64,000 nucleotides of DNA, taken from Mycobacterium dioxanotrophicus (GTDB lineage Bacteria; Actinomycetota; Actinomycetes; Mycobacteriales; Mycobacteriaceae). Made by a program: the position numbers and the translations under genes. Under the pieces are notes generated by a model, which ran no database searches, was not told the origin of the DNA, and saw nothing but the letters and a program-made list of their open reading frames with translations. Below, in pieces: positions 54,815-63,410 of the stretch (position 1 is the stretch's first letter; every line of letters begins with the position of its first letter). The stretch is taken from positions 7,006,001 through 7,070,000 of the forward strand of contig NZ_CP020809.1 of NCBI RefSeq assembly GCF_002157835.1, written 5' to 3'.

Positions 54815-54938
54815 TTGACTCCGAGACACTGAGCTACCCGACTACAGTGGTCGGACAGTGGCGTTTGTCGGTGTGCCCGCGTACGCAGACGGCTGAAGGC
54901 TCGGCGATATGGCTGCAGTCATGCGGAAGGTGGCAGCA

Positions 54939-55691
54939 ATGACTGGCGCAACGGACCTTTCCCCCAACCAGAATGACGGCATGGACGATCGCGGTGAGGC
55001 CAAACAGCATCGGCAGAATCTGAAGATTGGATCCATCATCTTCGAGGACATGGATCAGATCGACTTCACTGGCCCCTACGAGGTTCTCGCCTCTTTGAGC
55101 AACGTCACGTACACCACATACGGCATGTCGCCACAGCCCGTCCGTGATTGTCGTGGACTGACACTTCTACCCGATGCGGTGCTCGAGGAAGCGCCGCAGC
55201 TGGATGTGCTGCACGTACCCGGTGGTCCCGGGCAGCAGGCCCATATGGAAGACCGGCGTCTTTTGGATTGGTTGCAAAGGCAGGCGTCTGGAGCTCGATG
55301 TGTCTTATCGGTGTGTACCGGCGCACTGCTGCTGGGAGCCGCAGGGTTGCTGCATGGACGGCGTGCAACCACACACTGGGGTTCGCTCGAAGTTCTTTCG
55401 GTCTTCGGCGCTACCGTCGTCCCTGAGCGCGTAGTCACCGACGGTAGCTTCGTGTTCGCAGCCGGAGTCACCGCTGGTATCGACGCGGCCCTGATGGTCG
55501 CGGCCGAACTGCGCGGACTCGACGAAGCGCAAGCGATCCAACTCTTCATGCAGTACGCACCCCAGCCGCCGTTCTCCAGCGGCACACCCGAAACGGCGCC
55601 GCCACACGTCTTGCAATCCGTCACCGCCCGAGGCAAACCACTTCTTGAGCGTCGAATTCAAACCGCCCGGCGTATCGTCACCAATAGCTGA
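54939..55691 (+). CDS. DJ-1/PfpI-family protein, isonitrile-hydratase-like
   Basis: The product has about 250 aa with a class I glutamine-amidotransferase-like fold: DQIDFTGPYEVLA, the nucleophile elbow SVCTGALLLGAAGLL with the active Cys, and RRATTHW with the His. This layout is that of isonitrile (isocyanide) hydratase InhA and related DJ-1 proteins, which turn isonitriles into N-substituted formamides. ATG at 54939 with GAAGG 9 bases upstream is chosen; ATGs at 54909 and 54921 are alternatives. The gene follows the epoxide-hydrolase-like gene by 124 bp. Confidence 0.75.
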   Translation: MTGATDLSPNQNDGMDDRGEAKQHRQNLKIGSIIFEDMDQIDFTGPYEVLASLSNVTYTTYGMSPQPVRDCRGLTLLPDAVLEEAPQLDVLHVPGGPGQQAHMEDRRLLDWLQRQASGARCVLSVCTGALLLGAAGLLHGRRATTHWGSLEVLSVFGATVVPERVVTDGSFVFAAGVTAGIDAALMVAAELRGLDEAQAIQLFMQYAPQPPFSSGTPETAPPHVLQSVTARGKPLLERRIQTARRIVTNS

Positions 55692-55781
55692 GGCACGGCA
55701 ATGCGTCGGACTCTTCCGAACGAGTGGCCCAGCATATGCGAGACCTGTTCTGCCTCACGGTGAACGTCATTGCTCACGTAT

Positions 55782-56798
55782 CTACACGGGCAGAGTCTCG
55801 ACTACTAACTTGCCTGGAGTTCCAGATTCAAACGATCGGATGAAAGCAAGCGGCAGCTCATGGAAACCGTGTACCACGGTGTCGAGTTCTTTGAGAGTTC
55901 CTTGTCGGAGTAACTGTGAGAGTTCCCGGTGGGCCTTGGCCGCGCGGTTGAAGTAGTCAAGGACGATGAATCCCTGTAGCTGGGTACGTTTGCTGAGCAG
56001 CAGTCCGAAGTTTCGTGGCCCTACGGGCCTTTGATCCATGTTGTATCCATCGATCAAGCCGCATAGGGCTATGCGGGCGTGGTTGTTGAGTCGATCGATG
56101 GTCGCTTCGAACATTGGGCCTCCGGAGTTCTCAAAGACGAGGTCGATCCCCTCGGGGGTCGCCTCGACCAGTTGTTCTGCCCAGTTCTTCGCCTTACGGT
56201 CGACGACGTCATCCGCGCCGAGATCTTCGACGAGCATGCGGCACTTTTCTGGACCGCCGGCGATGCCGACAACGCGGGCGCCGGCATGCTTGGCGAGCTG
56301 CACTGCGATGCTGCCGACAGCACCTGAGGCTCCGGACACCAGGACAGTCTGTCCGGCTTGAGGTTTAAGTATGTCGCGGATGCCTGCCCAGGCGGTGAGC
56401 CCTGTCATGCCGAGTATTCCGAGCCAGCGCTGCAGCGGTACATCCGAATTCTCAGGGATACGTTCCCACTCAGGTCCTGGAGCGGTGACCACGAAACGCT
56501 CTTGCCAGCCGACGAACCCACGCACTAGATCTCCTGGCGAGAATCCTTTGTGGCGTGTTGAGATCACACGGGCGATTCCCAGCGCTCGTACCGGAGCGCC
56601 GATCTGCACAGGCGGCAGGTAGCTTGGACGGTCGTCTAGCCAACCACGAATCGCTGGATCTATTGAGACGAAAAGGGTTTCGAACTCTACATCGCCGTCG
56701 TCGAGATCTGGAAGTACGGTCTCCACGAGGCGAAAATCATCCTCGGCGACTGGCCCTTTGGGGCGGCGGGCAAGCACATACTGCAGGGTCTTCGTCAC
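55782..56798 (-). CDS. MDR-superfamily NADP-dependent reductase (CurA-like)
   Basis: The product has 338 aa with no zinc-ligand pattern. It has the Rossmann motif GASGAVGSIAVQLAKHAGARVVGIAGG and the leukotriene-B4-dehydrogenase-family pattern DPAIRGWLDD and ILKPQAGQTVLVSG. Such enzymes reduce alpha,beta-unsaturated ketones with NADPH. GTG at 56798 with GGAAGGAAG upstream is chosen over an ATG 13 codons earlier. It is convergent with the DJ-1-like gene and divergent from the deacetylase-like gene. Confidence 0.82.
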   Translation of the reverse strand: MTKTLQYVLARRPKGPVAEDDFRLVETVLPDLDDGDVEFETLFVSIDPAIRGWLDDRPSYLPPVQIGAPVRALGIARVISTRHKGFSPGDLVRGFVGWQERFVVTAPGPEWERIPENSDVPLQRWLGILGMTGLTAWAGIRDILKPQAGQTVLVSGASGAVGSIAVQLAKHAGARVVGIAGGPEKCRMLVEDLGADDVVDRKAKNWAEQLVEATPEGIDLVFENSGGPMFEATIDRLNNHARIALCGLIDGYNMDQRPVGPRNFGLLLSKRTQLQGFIVLDYFNRAAKAHRELSQLLRQGTLKELDTVVHGFHELPLAFIRSFESGTPGKLVVETLPV

Positions 56799-57058
56799 GT
56801 GGATCTTCCTTCCGTTTCCGGCTCGCGCGGCCGTCATGCCACGGTAGAAACGGACGAAGCGGCGCGGCTTGGCTACATGCGCACGGAGTTCGATTCCAGC
56901 GCTGCATCAAACATCGAGGTGGATGACGTCCATCGCCGTGCGCGCGGTGAAAGTGGGCGTGCGCCTGAGCCCAAGACGTGCTCCCCATCACATTCATAGG
57001 TTCAATGTCGCGTGGCGTTCAACCGGACCGCCACATCATTTGCAGAAGGAACTTCGCC

Positions 57059-58027
57059 ATGACTGGCCAGGCTTCGCTCAGTAACGTCCAAGTGGCCATC
57101 ACGGTCGATGATTTCGTGTTGTGGGACGGTACGCCGCTTCCCGAAGGACATAGCTCGCTCGACGTGACCCGCGCGCTCGCGGAGGCGCTGACCGGTGCCG
57201 GGCAGCACGGTATCTACGGGTTCGCACACACCTACAGCATCGCTAAGGACCCGGCCAGCTTGGCGTGCTGGAACGCGTGGCTGGAAGCCGGCCATCACCT
57301 GGGCAACCACACCCATCAACACGCTCCACTGCGTTGGATGAGCGCTGACGACTTCTGCCGTGACGTTGACCAGGCCGAGAAGCTTATCGGCCCGCTTGTC
57401 GATCAAGCCCCCGAGCGCTACTTCCGCTACCCGATGGATATGTGTTCCGGATCGGAGAGTAAACGTGGACAAGTCGAGGACTTCTTGCGCGACAACGGAT
57501 ATCGAAACGCACCCATCACCTGCTGGTTCGGTGACTTCGTCTACATCGTGCCGTATCAGCGGTCCCTCATCACCGGAGATGTTGACGCGCAAGCCCGGTT
57601 AGAAGACCTCCACGTCCAGGGCGCTATCGAAGGACTGGAGACGCATGCCGCATCTGCCCGCGCCATGTTCGGCACCGACGTACCGCACATCTGGATGGTG
57701 CATGGCACGCCCCTGGCCGCACGCACTATCGGACGCATCATCGAGGCGTACAAGCAGCGAGGTGTGCAATTCGTCAGCCTTGAGAAGGCTATGCAGCACC
57801 CGGTGAACTTCAGCATGCCGCCCGTGCAGGACTCCTTCAGCAACCACCTTCAGCGTTACGCGATGGCGGCCGGCATCGCGAAACCCGACCTTTCTGACGA
57901 GCTTTTCGGCGAAATCCTGGTCAAGTGCCCGATCAACGGTATGGACACCCTTCAGTTCTACGACGAGAAGGTCCTCAAGCCGATCGCTGATCAGGTGGGC
58001 TCGCCCTATCTATGGGACTGGTCATAA
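57059..58027 (+). CDS. Polysaccharide-deacetylase (NodB)-family hydrolase
   Basis: The product has 322 aa. The NodB motifs are visible: ITVDDF with Asp17-Asp18 and GNHTHQH with metal ligands His84 and His88. There is no signal peptide, so it is cytosolic. Cytosolic NodB members often hydrolyse cyclic or linear amides of small molecules rather than sugar polymers. AGAAGGAA lies upstream of ATG 57059. The companion genes suggest an amide-cleaving step of a catabolic route. Confidence 0.78.
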   Translation: MTGQASLSNVQVAITVDDFVLWDGTPLPEGHSSLDVTRALAEALTGAGQHGIYGFAHTYSIAKDPASLACWNAWLEAGHHLGNHTHQHAPLRWMSADDFCRDVDQAEKLIGPLVDQAPERYFRYPMDMCSGSESKRGQVEDFLRDNGYRNAPITCWFGDFVYIVPYQRSLITGDVDAQARLEDLHVQGAIEGLETHAASARAMFGTDVPHIWMVHGTPLAARTIGRIIEAYKQRGVQFVSLEKAMQHPVNFSMPPVQDSFSNHLQRYAMAAGIAKPDLSDELFGEILVKCPINGMDTLQFYDEKVLKPIADQVGSPYLWDWS

Positions 58028-58077
58028 CCAAGGGGCAGTGTCGAGGCCATCACATCATAAGAAAGAGAAAGTAACTC

Positions 58078-59592
58078 GTGCTCAATCTCTCTGTCATGCT
58101 GACTGATACCGCCCGGGAACGACCCACTACGGCAGCAGTGCTCGAAGGGGACCGCCGGATGACCTACCGTGAGGTCAACGCTGCGGCCAATCAGATCGCA
58201 GCGCTGTTGATTCGCCGTGGCGTCAACGCCGGTGATCGAGTCGCGATGAGTGTCCCGAATGTTCTCGAGTTCCCCGTCATCTATTACGGGATCCTGAAGG
58301 CGGGCGCGGTCGTCGTACCGATGAACACCATGCTGAAGCGCGCCGAAGTCGCCTACCATCTTCGCGATTCGGGCGCGCGTGCTTACTTTTTTGCTGATGC
58401 CTACCTGCCCGACGATGCGTGGCGCGGCTTCGACGACGTCGCCACATGCGAATTCTCCATTGCCATCAACGACCTGGCCGAACTCCTCGGCGAGCACTCT
58501 GGCGAGGATGTGTTGGTCCCGACCGACGCGACTGACACTGCCGTCATCCTGTACACCAGCGGCACCACAGGTAAGCCCAAGGGCGCCGAGCTCACACACG
58601 CTAACCTTGTCCTGAACGCTCTGACGTGTCACCGTCTTTTCGACATACACGGTGAGTCGCAGTTGGTGACACTGCCGCTGTTTCACTCGTTCGCCCAAAC
58701 TGTCCAGCTAAACGCCGGTTTCAGCCAGGGTGGAACGCTCGTGCTGTTGACCCGATTCGATGCCGGTACCGCATTGAACCTGATCCGCGATCATCAGATC
58801 ACGGTGTTCGCCGGCGTACCCACCATGTACTGGGCGCTGCTGGGCGCAGCTGCGAACCGCGATGACATCACCGCACTGGGCAGGCAGCTCAAAGTGGCCA
58901 TGTCCGGTGGCGCCGCGCTGCCCGTCGAGCTTCTCAAGCGATTCGAGACCGTCTTCGGGGTGGGCATCCGCGAAGGATACGGCTTGTCCGAAACAAGCCC
59001 GGTGGTGGCTTTCAATCGACTCGACCGACCCAGCCGCCCCGGTTCCATCGGGATGCCGGTGTGGGGAGTCGAACTCGCGCTGCTCGGTGCCGACGGCCAG
59101 CACTGCGGTCCTGGCGATCGCGGTGAACTCGTCGTCCGCGGGCACAACGTCATGAAAGGATACATAGGTCGCCCTGACGCGACCGATGAGGCCATCGATT
59201 CTGCCGGCTGGTTTCACACTGGTGATATCGCCACTCGCGACGAAGACAACTTTTTCTACATCGTCGATCGCGCCAAAGATCTCATCGTGCGCGGCGGGTT
59301 CAATGTCTACCCCCGCGAGGTCGAGGAGACCCTGATGACTCATTCCGACATCACTCTCGCCGCGGTGGTGGGGATTGCCGATGAACGCGTCGGCGAAGAG
59401 ATCAAAGCCTTCGTGATCACGCGGCCGGGCACGACGCTTGCCGAATCTGAAGTTATCGCATGGTGCCGTGACCGCCTGGCCGTATACAAATGCCCACGCA
59501 CAGTTCAGTTTTGCCACGAGCTTCCACTCAACGCCACGGGCAAGGTCCTCAAACATCAGCTCAAAAACGCGAACAGCGCGGCCATCGCATAG
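58078..59592 (+). CDS. Acyl-CoA synthetase (AMP-forming)
   Basis: The product has 504 aa. The ATP-grasp-like P-loop YTSGTTGKPKG is at about 159-169, EGYGLSETSPV near 305, the hinge GWFHTGD near 380, and the C-terminal lysine motif LPLNATGKVLKHQLK, so all catalytic motifs are intact. It activates a carboxylic acid to its CoA thioester via an acyl-adenylate. GTG at 58078 has AAAGAGAAAG upstream. It lies 50 bp after the deacetylase-like gene. With the SDR and thiolase further on, it suggests beta-oxidation-type breakdown of the product. Confidence 0.87.
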   Translation: MLNLSVMLTDTARERPTTAAVLEGDRRMTYREVNAAANQIAALLIRRGVNAGDRVAMSVPNVLEFPVIYYGILKAGAVVVPMNTMLKRAEVAYHLRDSGARAYFFADAYLPDDAWRGFDDVATCEFSIAINDLAELLGEHSGEDVLVPTDATDTAVILYTSGTTGKPKGAELTHANLVLNALTCHRLFDIHGESQLVTLPLFHSFAQTVQLNAGFSQGGTLVLLTRFDAGTALNLIRDHQITVFAGVPTMYWALLGAAANRDDITALGRQLKVAMSGGAALPVELLKRFETVFGVGIREGYGLSETSPVVAFNRLDRPSRPGSIGMPVWGVELALLGADGQHCGPGDRGELVVRGHNVMKGYIGRPDATDEAIDSAGWFHTGDIATRDEDNFFYIVDRAKDLIVRGGFNVYPREVEETLMTHSDITLAAVVGIADERVGEEIKAFVITRPGTTLAESEVIAWCRDRLAVYKCPRTVQFCHELPLNATGKVLKHQLKNANSAAIA

Positions 59593-59847
59593 TCGGGGGG
59601 CGGATTAACAACACTGCGCCACAGCGCTTTTACTAAATGTCACCAGGGCTCGGAGGGCTGACAGACCCGCCTGTCCGGGGTTTCACGATCGGCGCCCGAA
59701 CCACAGCACCACGGCGATGAGCGCCGTTCACTCGTTCCGGCCCGCCATCGCAGCAGACGCCTCAACCGCAGACCGAGCGATCCGACTGCAGGCTGTGCCT
59801 CTTCCCGAATTTCCCGACCCCAGACCTCAATCCCCGGAGCAGCCAAC

Positions 59848-61251
59848 ATGACTCATCTCACGCCCGAACGCACTGCCACACCACGATCCTGGTCCCAAAC
59901 CGCTGTGGTGCCAGGTTCGGTGCGTACTCACGTGACGCGTTGGTTGGTACGCATGCTCGGGTTGGCCGTCGCGGTTATCGTACTCGCGGTCTGCGGATCG
60001 GCAATGCTGCCGGTCGTGCGTGCAGACGAAACTGCGTATCTCCCGTTCTACACGCCACCTAGTCCGCTCCCGCCCGGCCGGCCGGGCGACCTCATCCGCA
60101 CCGAACCGTCGCGGCTGGTACTCGAACCGTCCGGGCAACTCGGAGCGTTTGTCGGCACAGGAACGCGGATCATGTACCGCAGCACCGATGCCCAAGGACA
60201 GCCAGTGGCGGTGACTGGCACCTACATAGAACCCGACGTACCTTGGCCGGGCATCGGCCCCCGTCCCCTTCTCGCGTATGCGGTCATGGGCTTTGGCATG
60301 GGCGAACAGTGTGCACCGTCGCGCATGTTCAATCAGGGCATCCACGCCTCCTTGCAGACCGGTTTTGATGTCATGTTCAACCTGGAGGAGGGGTGGGTCG
60401 CGACCCTGCTCGCGCGTGGCTTCGCCATCGTCATCACTGACGGCGTCGGGATGGGTATCCATGACTCTAGGTCTCCGCAATTCCTCAACCGCAACGCTGG
60501 CGGAGCTGCACTCATAGACGCTGCCCGCGCTGCAATGAAGTTGCCCGGCACGTCCCTGGACCCGCACGGCCCTGTCGCTTTTTGGGGGTGGCTCGCGGGC
60601 GCGCACGCGGCGCTGTCAGCGGCCGAATTGGCCGCGAGCTACGGTACCGAGCTGCACGTTGTTGGCACGTACGCTGCTGCGGCACCAACGGATATCGCGG
60701 CAGTCCTGCCCGCCATGGACGGCAACTTCTTGGCCGGTGTTCTCGGCTATGTCCTGCGAGGGATCATGGCGTCCTATCCTGCGACCGAGCAGCCCATCTG
60801 GGATGCCCTCACCCCGCGCGGAGTGGAAATGCTGGCCAATACCGGCAGTCAATGCCTGCTGCAGACCGGTGTCGACTACATGTTTCGTCATATCCAGTTT
60901 TGGTTCAAACAGGACATCTTCGCCACCGCCGCCGCGGAACCCTTCAAGTCCCTGCTGTGGGCCCAGCGGATCGGCAACGTCAAACCCACCGGCCCTGTCT
61001 ATCTGACTCACAATCGGTGGGATCCCTTTGATCCGTACTCCGCCGTAGAACAAACCGCGGCCGACTGGTGCGCGATGGGCGCCGACGTAACGCTGTGGAC
61101 CAATGAACAGCCACCGCTGTTCAACAAGTTGGACATCAATTCCATGCTGCCCGTCTTTGTCGATGGAGAGCGAAGTATGAGCTGGATCGCCGACCGGTTC
61201 AATGGGATACCCAGTGCGCCCAACTGCGGTCAGATTCCGGCCCCGGCCTGA
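59848..61251 (+). CDS. LIP-family secreted lipase-like protein, probably catalytically inactive
   Basis: The product has 467 aa. An N-terminal membrane or signal segment occupies about residues 31-58 (VRMLGLAVAVIVLAVCG). The body matches the secretory-lipase (LIP) family: EGWVATLLARGFAIVITDGVG, GAALIDAARAAMKLPG, DWCAMGADVTLWT, SWIADRFNGIPSAPNCG. In the family the nucleophile elbow is GYSQGG; here it reads GWLAGA, so the serine is missing. The C-terminal His normally preceding the final helix (as in INHALP) reads INSMLP. The Asp region WDPFDPY remains. The protein is therefore a likely pseudoenzyme or has changed chemistry. It ends at a normal length, so it is not decayed. Confidence 0.72.
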   Translation: MTHLTPERTATPRSWSQTAVVPGSVRTHVTRWLVRMLGLAVAVIVLAVCGSAMLPVVRADETAYLPFYTPPSPLPPGRPGDLIRTEPSRLVLEPSGQLGAFVGTGTRIMYRSTDAQGQPVAVTGTYIEPDVPWPGIGPRPLLAYAVMGFGMGEQCAPSRMFNQGIHASLQTGFDVMFNLEEGWVATLLARGFAIVITDGVGMGIHDSRSPQFLNRNAGGAALIDAARAAMKLPGTSLDPHGPVAFWGWLAGAHAALSAAELAASYGTELHVVGTYAAAAPTDIAAVLPAMDGNFLAGVLGYVLRGIMASYPATEQPIWDALTPRGVEMLANTGSQCLLQTGVDYMFRHIQFWFKQDIFATAAAEPFKSLLWAQRIGNVKPTGPVYLTHNRWDPFDPYSAVEQTAADWCAMGADVTLWTNEQPPLFNKLDINSMLPVFVDGERSMSWIADRFNGIPSAPNCGQIPAPA

Positions 61252-61493
61252 CATGTGACGTTTGCCGCGGTCCGGTTGCGAAGTCGCCTCAAACCGTGAT
61301 GGCCGCACCGCAATCGGGCGAATACAGTTCGCTACGAAGTTGGCCATGCGCACAGCAAAAGGTACGCTGCGCATATAGCCAAGACGTGTTCTAGGTCACA
61401 TTTCAACAGTGAGTGCGCTGCCACCAAACCTGCCCAGCGCAACCAGCTTGGCGACAAGCAGAGGCGCCCACCACGAGAAAGCGACGTTCCGAC

Positions 61494-62435
61494 ATGAGCT
61501 ACATCGTGCAGACCCTTAGTACCCAGGATCTGGGCGCCAAGGATCGCAGCGACTGGTGGCGAGACCGTGTGTCAGAGATTCACTGTCCGATGTCCTTCGC
61601 GCTGGCCGATGACTACTCCGGGCGGATCGAATATCAGCAGTCGGGTCGCTATCGACTGGTCCGTTGGTGGGGTGACGCTGAAGCACTGACTCGAGATTCC
61701 ACCCAGATCCGGCGATCTCCGCACGGTTCTTACGAGTTGCTCATCCCAGTCCATGGTCATCTGCAGCTTGCACAAGGGGACAGCGACATCGTCGCGGTGC
61801 CACACACGATGACGCTCACCTCGCTGGATGCTGCGATGGATATGCGACATGGCGACAACGTCTCGGCGGTAGCCCTTGTCATTCCACGAGATCACCTCGA
61901 CTCTCGACTGGCGCGGCCGACCAATGATCGTCCGATATCCCTTGATGCGCGGCGCGGGCTCGGCCGGATCGTCGTCGATCAGCTACGCACGATCCGTGGC
62001 GAGCGCGATCAACTGGACGGCTTCCAGTTCGACGCAGTGATGGACCGGATCGTCGACCTCATCGCCATCGCCTACAACGATCTCAGCGCACCGCTGGACA
62101 ATGTTCCCGCCGACGCACTAGTCGATTCCATCCGCCGCTATGTGCGCAGCAACGCACACGATCCGGCGCTGACCGGCGCAGGCATCGCCGCAGGCTTGGG
62201 CTGGTCACTGCGCCATATTCAGAACCAACTGCAACGCGTGGGCACCACACCCTCGGACCTGATCCGCGAGGAGCGGCTCGCACTGGCGCGACTTCGCCTT
62301 CAGGATCCCGGTTGGCGGGCGCAGAGCATCACCCAGATCGCTTTCTCATCAGGATTCGGCGACCTGAGCACCTTCAGCAACGCCTACCACCGCAGCTTCG
62401 GCGAACGACCATCAGACACCCGCACATCTCACTGA
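61494..62435 (+). CDS. AraC-family transcriptional regulator
   Basis: The product has 313 aa. The N-terminal 190 residues form an AraC-ligand-binding-like (cupin) domain (LVRWWGDAEAL, YELLIPVHGHLQLAQGD). The C-terminal part has two helix-turn-helices (GAGIAAGLGWSLRHIQNQLQRVGTTP, ITQIAFSSGFGDLSTFSNAYHRSFGERP). It may control the adjacent SDR-thiolase genes 98 bp downstream. ATG 61494 is preferred over the frame's earlier start at 61413, which lacks a ribosome site. The 242-bp gap upstream shows no gene. Confidence 0.85.
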   Translation: MSYIVQTLSTQDLGAKDRSDWWRDRVSEIHCPMSFALADDYSGRIEYQQSGRYRLVRWWGDAEALTRDSTQIRRSPHGSYELLIPVHGHLQLAQGDSDIVAVPHTMTLTSLDAAMDMRHGDNVSAVALVIPRDHLDSRLARPTNDRPISLDARRGLGRIVVDQLRTIRGERDQLDGFQFDAVMDRIVDLIAIAYNDLSAPLDNVPADALVDSIRRYVRSNAHDPALTGAGIAAGLGWSLRHIQNQLQRVGTTPSDLIREERLALARLRLQDPGWRAQSITQIAFSSGFGDLSTFSNAYHRSFGERPSDTRTSH

Positions 62436-62532
62436 AAATCTGCTGCCAACATCCGTTAAATACGTCGCGCACAACAACATACGTGCGCAAGGCTCCAAGC
62501 TAGTACGCCGCACCATCTCTTAGCGTCGAAGC

Positions 62533-63363
62533 ATGGAACATGCAACTCATCCTCTCGCCGATAACGACACCCTGTTCTCTGTCAGCGGCCGCATAGCCGT
62601 GGTGACCGGAGGATCCCGCGGAATCGGCGCCATGATCGCCCGCGGGCTGGTCACCGATGGTGCCGATGTGATCATCACCAGCCGCAAAGTCGAACAGTGC
62701 CGCGCCACTGCCCACCAGATCAATAGCGAGGCAGAGACTCTCGGAGGTTCAGGCCGCTGTAGCTACATCAGCGCCGATCTCTCGACGCCGGCCGGCATCG
62801 AACATCTGGTCAACTCGGTCAACGATCGCCACGAGCACATCGACATCCTGATCAACAACGCCGGCACCACGTGGGGAGCACCCCTGGAGGATTACCCAAT
62901 CGCCGGCTGGAGCAAGGTCCTGAACACCAACCTTGTCTCCCCCTTCAGCATCATCGTCGGACTGCTCCCGTTGCTGCGCAAAGGCGCCAACGCGCAGCGT
63001 CCCGCCAGCATCATCAACATCGGCAGCGTCGACGGGCTGGTCGCACCGCGGTGGGAGAACTACTCCTACAGCGCCAGCAAGGCGGGCCTGCATATGCTCA
63101 CCCGCCATCTAGCCGGCCGCCTGGCACCAGACAGCATCACGGTCAACGCCATCGCCCCCGGGCCGTTCCTCACCGACATGCTCAGCCACGTCGCGGCCGA
63201 CCCCGCGCAGGAAGGCGAGCTGCTCAACACCGTCCCCCTCGGCCGCTACGGCCAAGCCGACGACATCGTCGGCGCCGTCAGATTCCTCTCCTCAACAGCC
63301 GGGGCGTTCGTCACCGCAGCCGTGCTTCCGGTCGACGGCGGATTCAGCGGCGCCACGAACTGA
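62533..63363 (+). CDS. Short-chain dehydrogenase/reductase
   Basis: The product has 276 aa. The classic SDR motifs are TGGSRGIG at 25-32 (cofactor), NNAG, and Tyr179-x3-Lys183 (YSASK). PGPFLTDM and VDGGFSG near the end complete the fold. It is a ketoacyl or alcohol dehydrogenase with NAD(P). The thiolase begins 47 bp later, suggesting a 3-hydroxyacyl-type step. No clear ribosome site is seen before ATG 62533. Confidence 0.85.
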   Translation: MEHATHPLADNDTLFSVSGRIAVVTGGSRGIGAMIARGLVTDGADVIITSRKVEQCRATAHQINSEAETLGGSGRCSYISADLSTPAGIEHLVNSVNDRHEHIDILINNAGTTWGAPLEDYPIAGWSKVLNTNLVSPFSIIVGLLPLLRKGANAQRPASIINIGSVDGLVAPRWENYSYSASKAGLHMLTRHLAGRLAPDSITVNAIAPGPFLTDMLSHVAADPAQEGELLNTVPLGRYGQADDIVGAVRFLSSTAGAFVTAAVLPVDGGFSGATN

Positions 63364-63410
63364 ACCCTCATCCCGACAGCACACATCACCAACACCACAG
63401 GAGTACCCGC

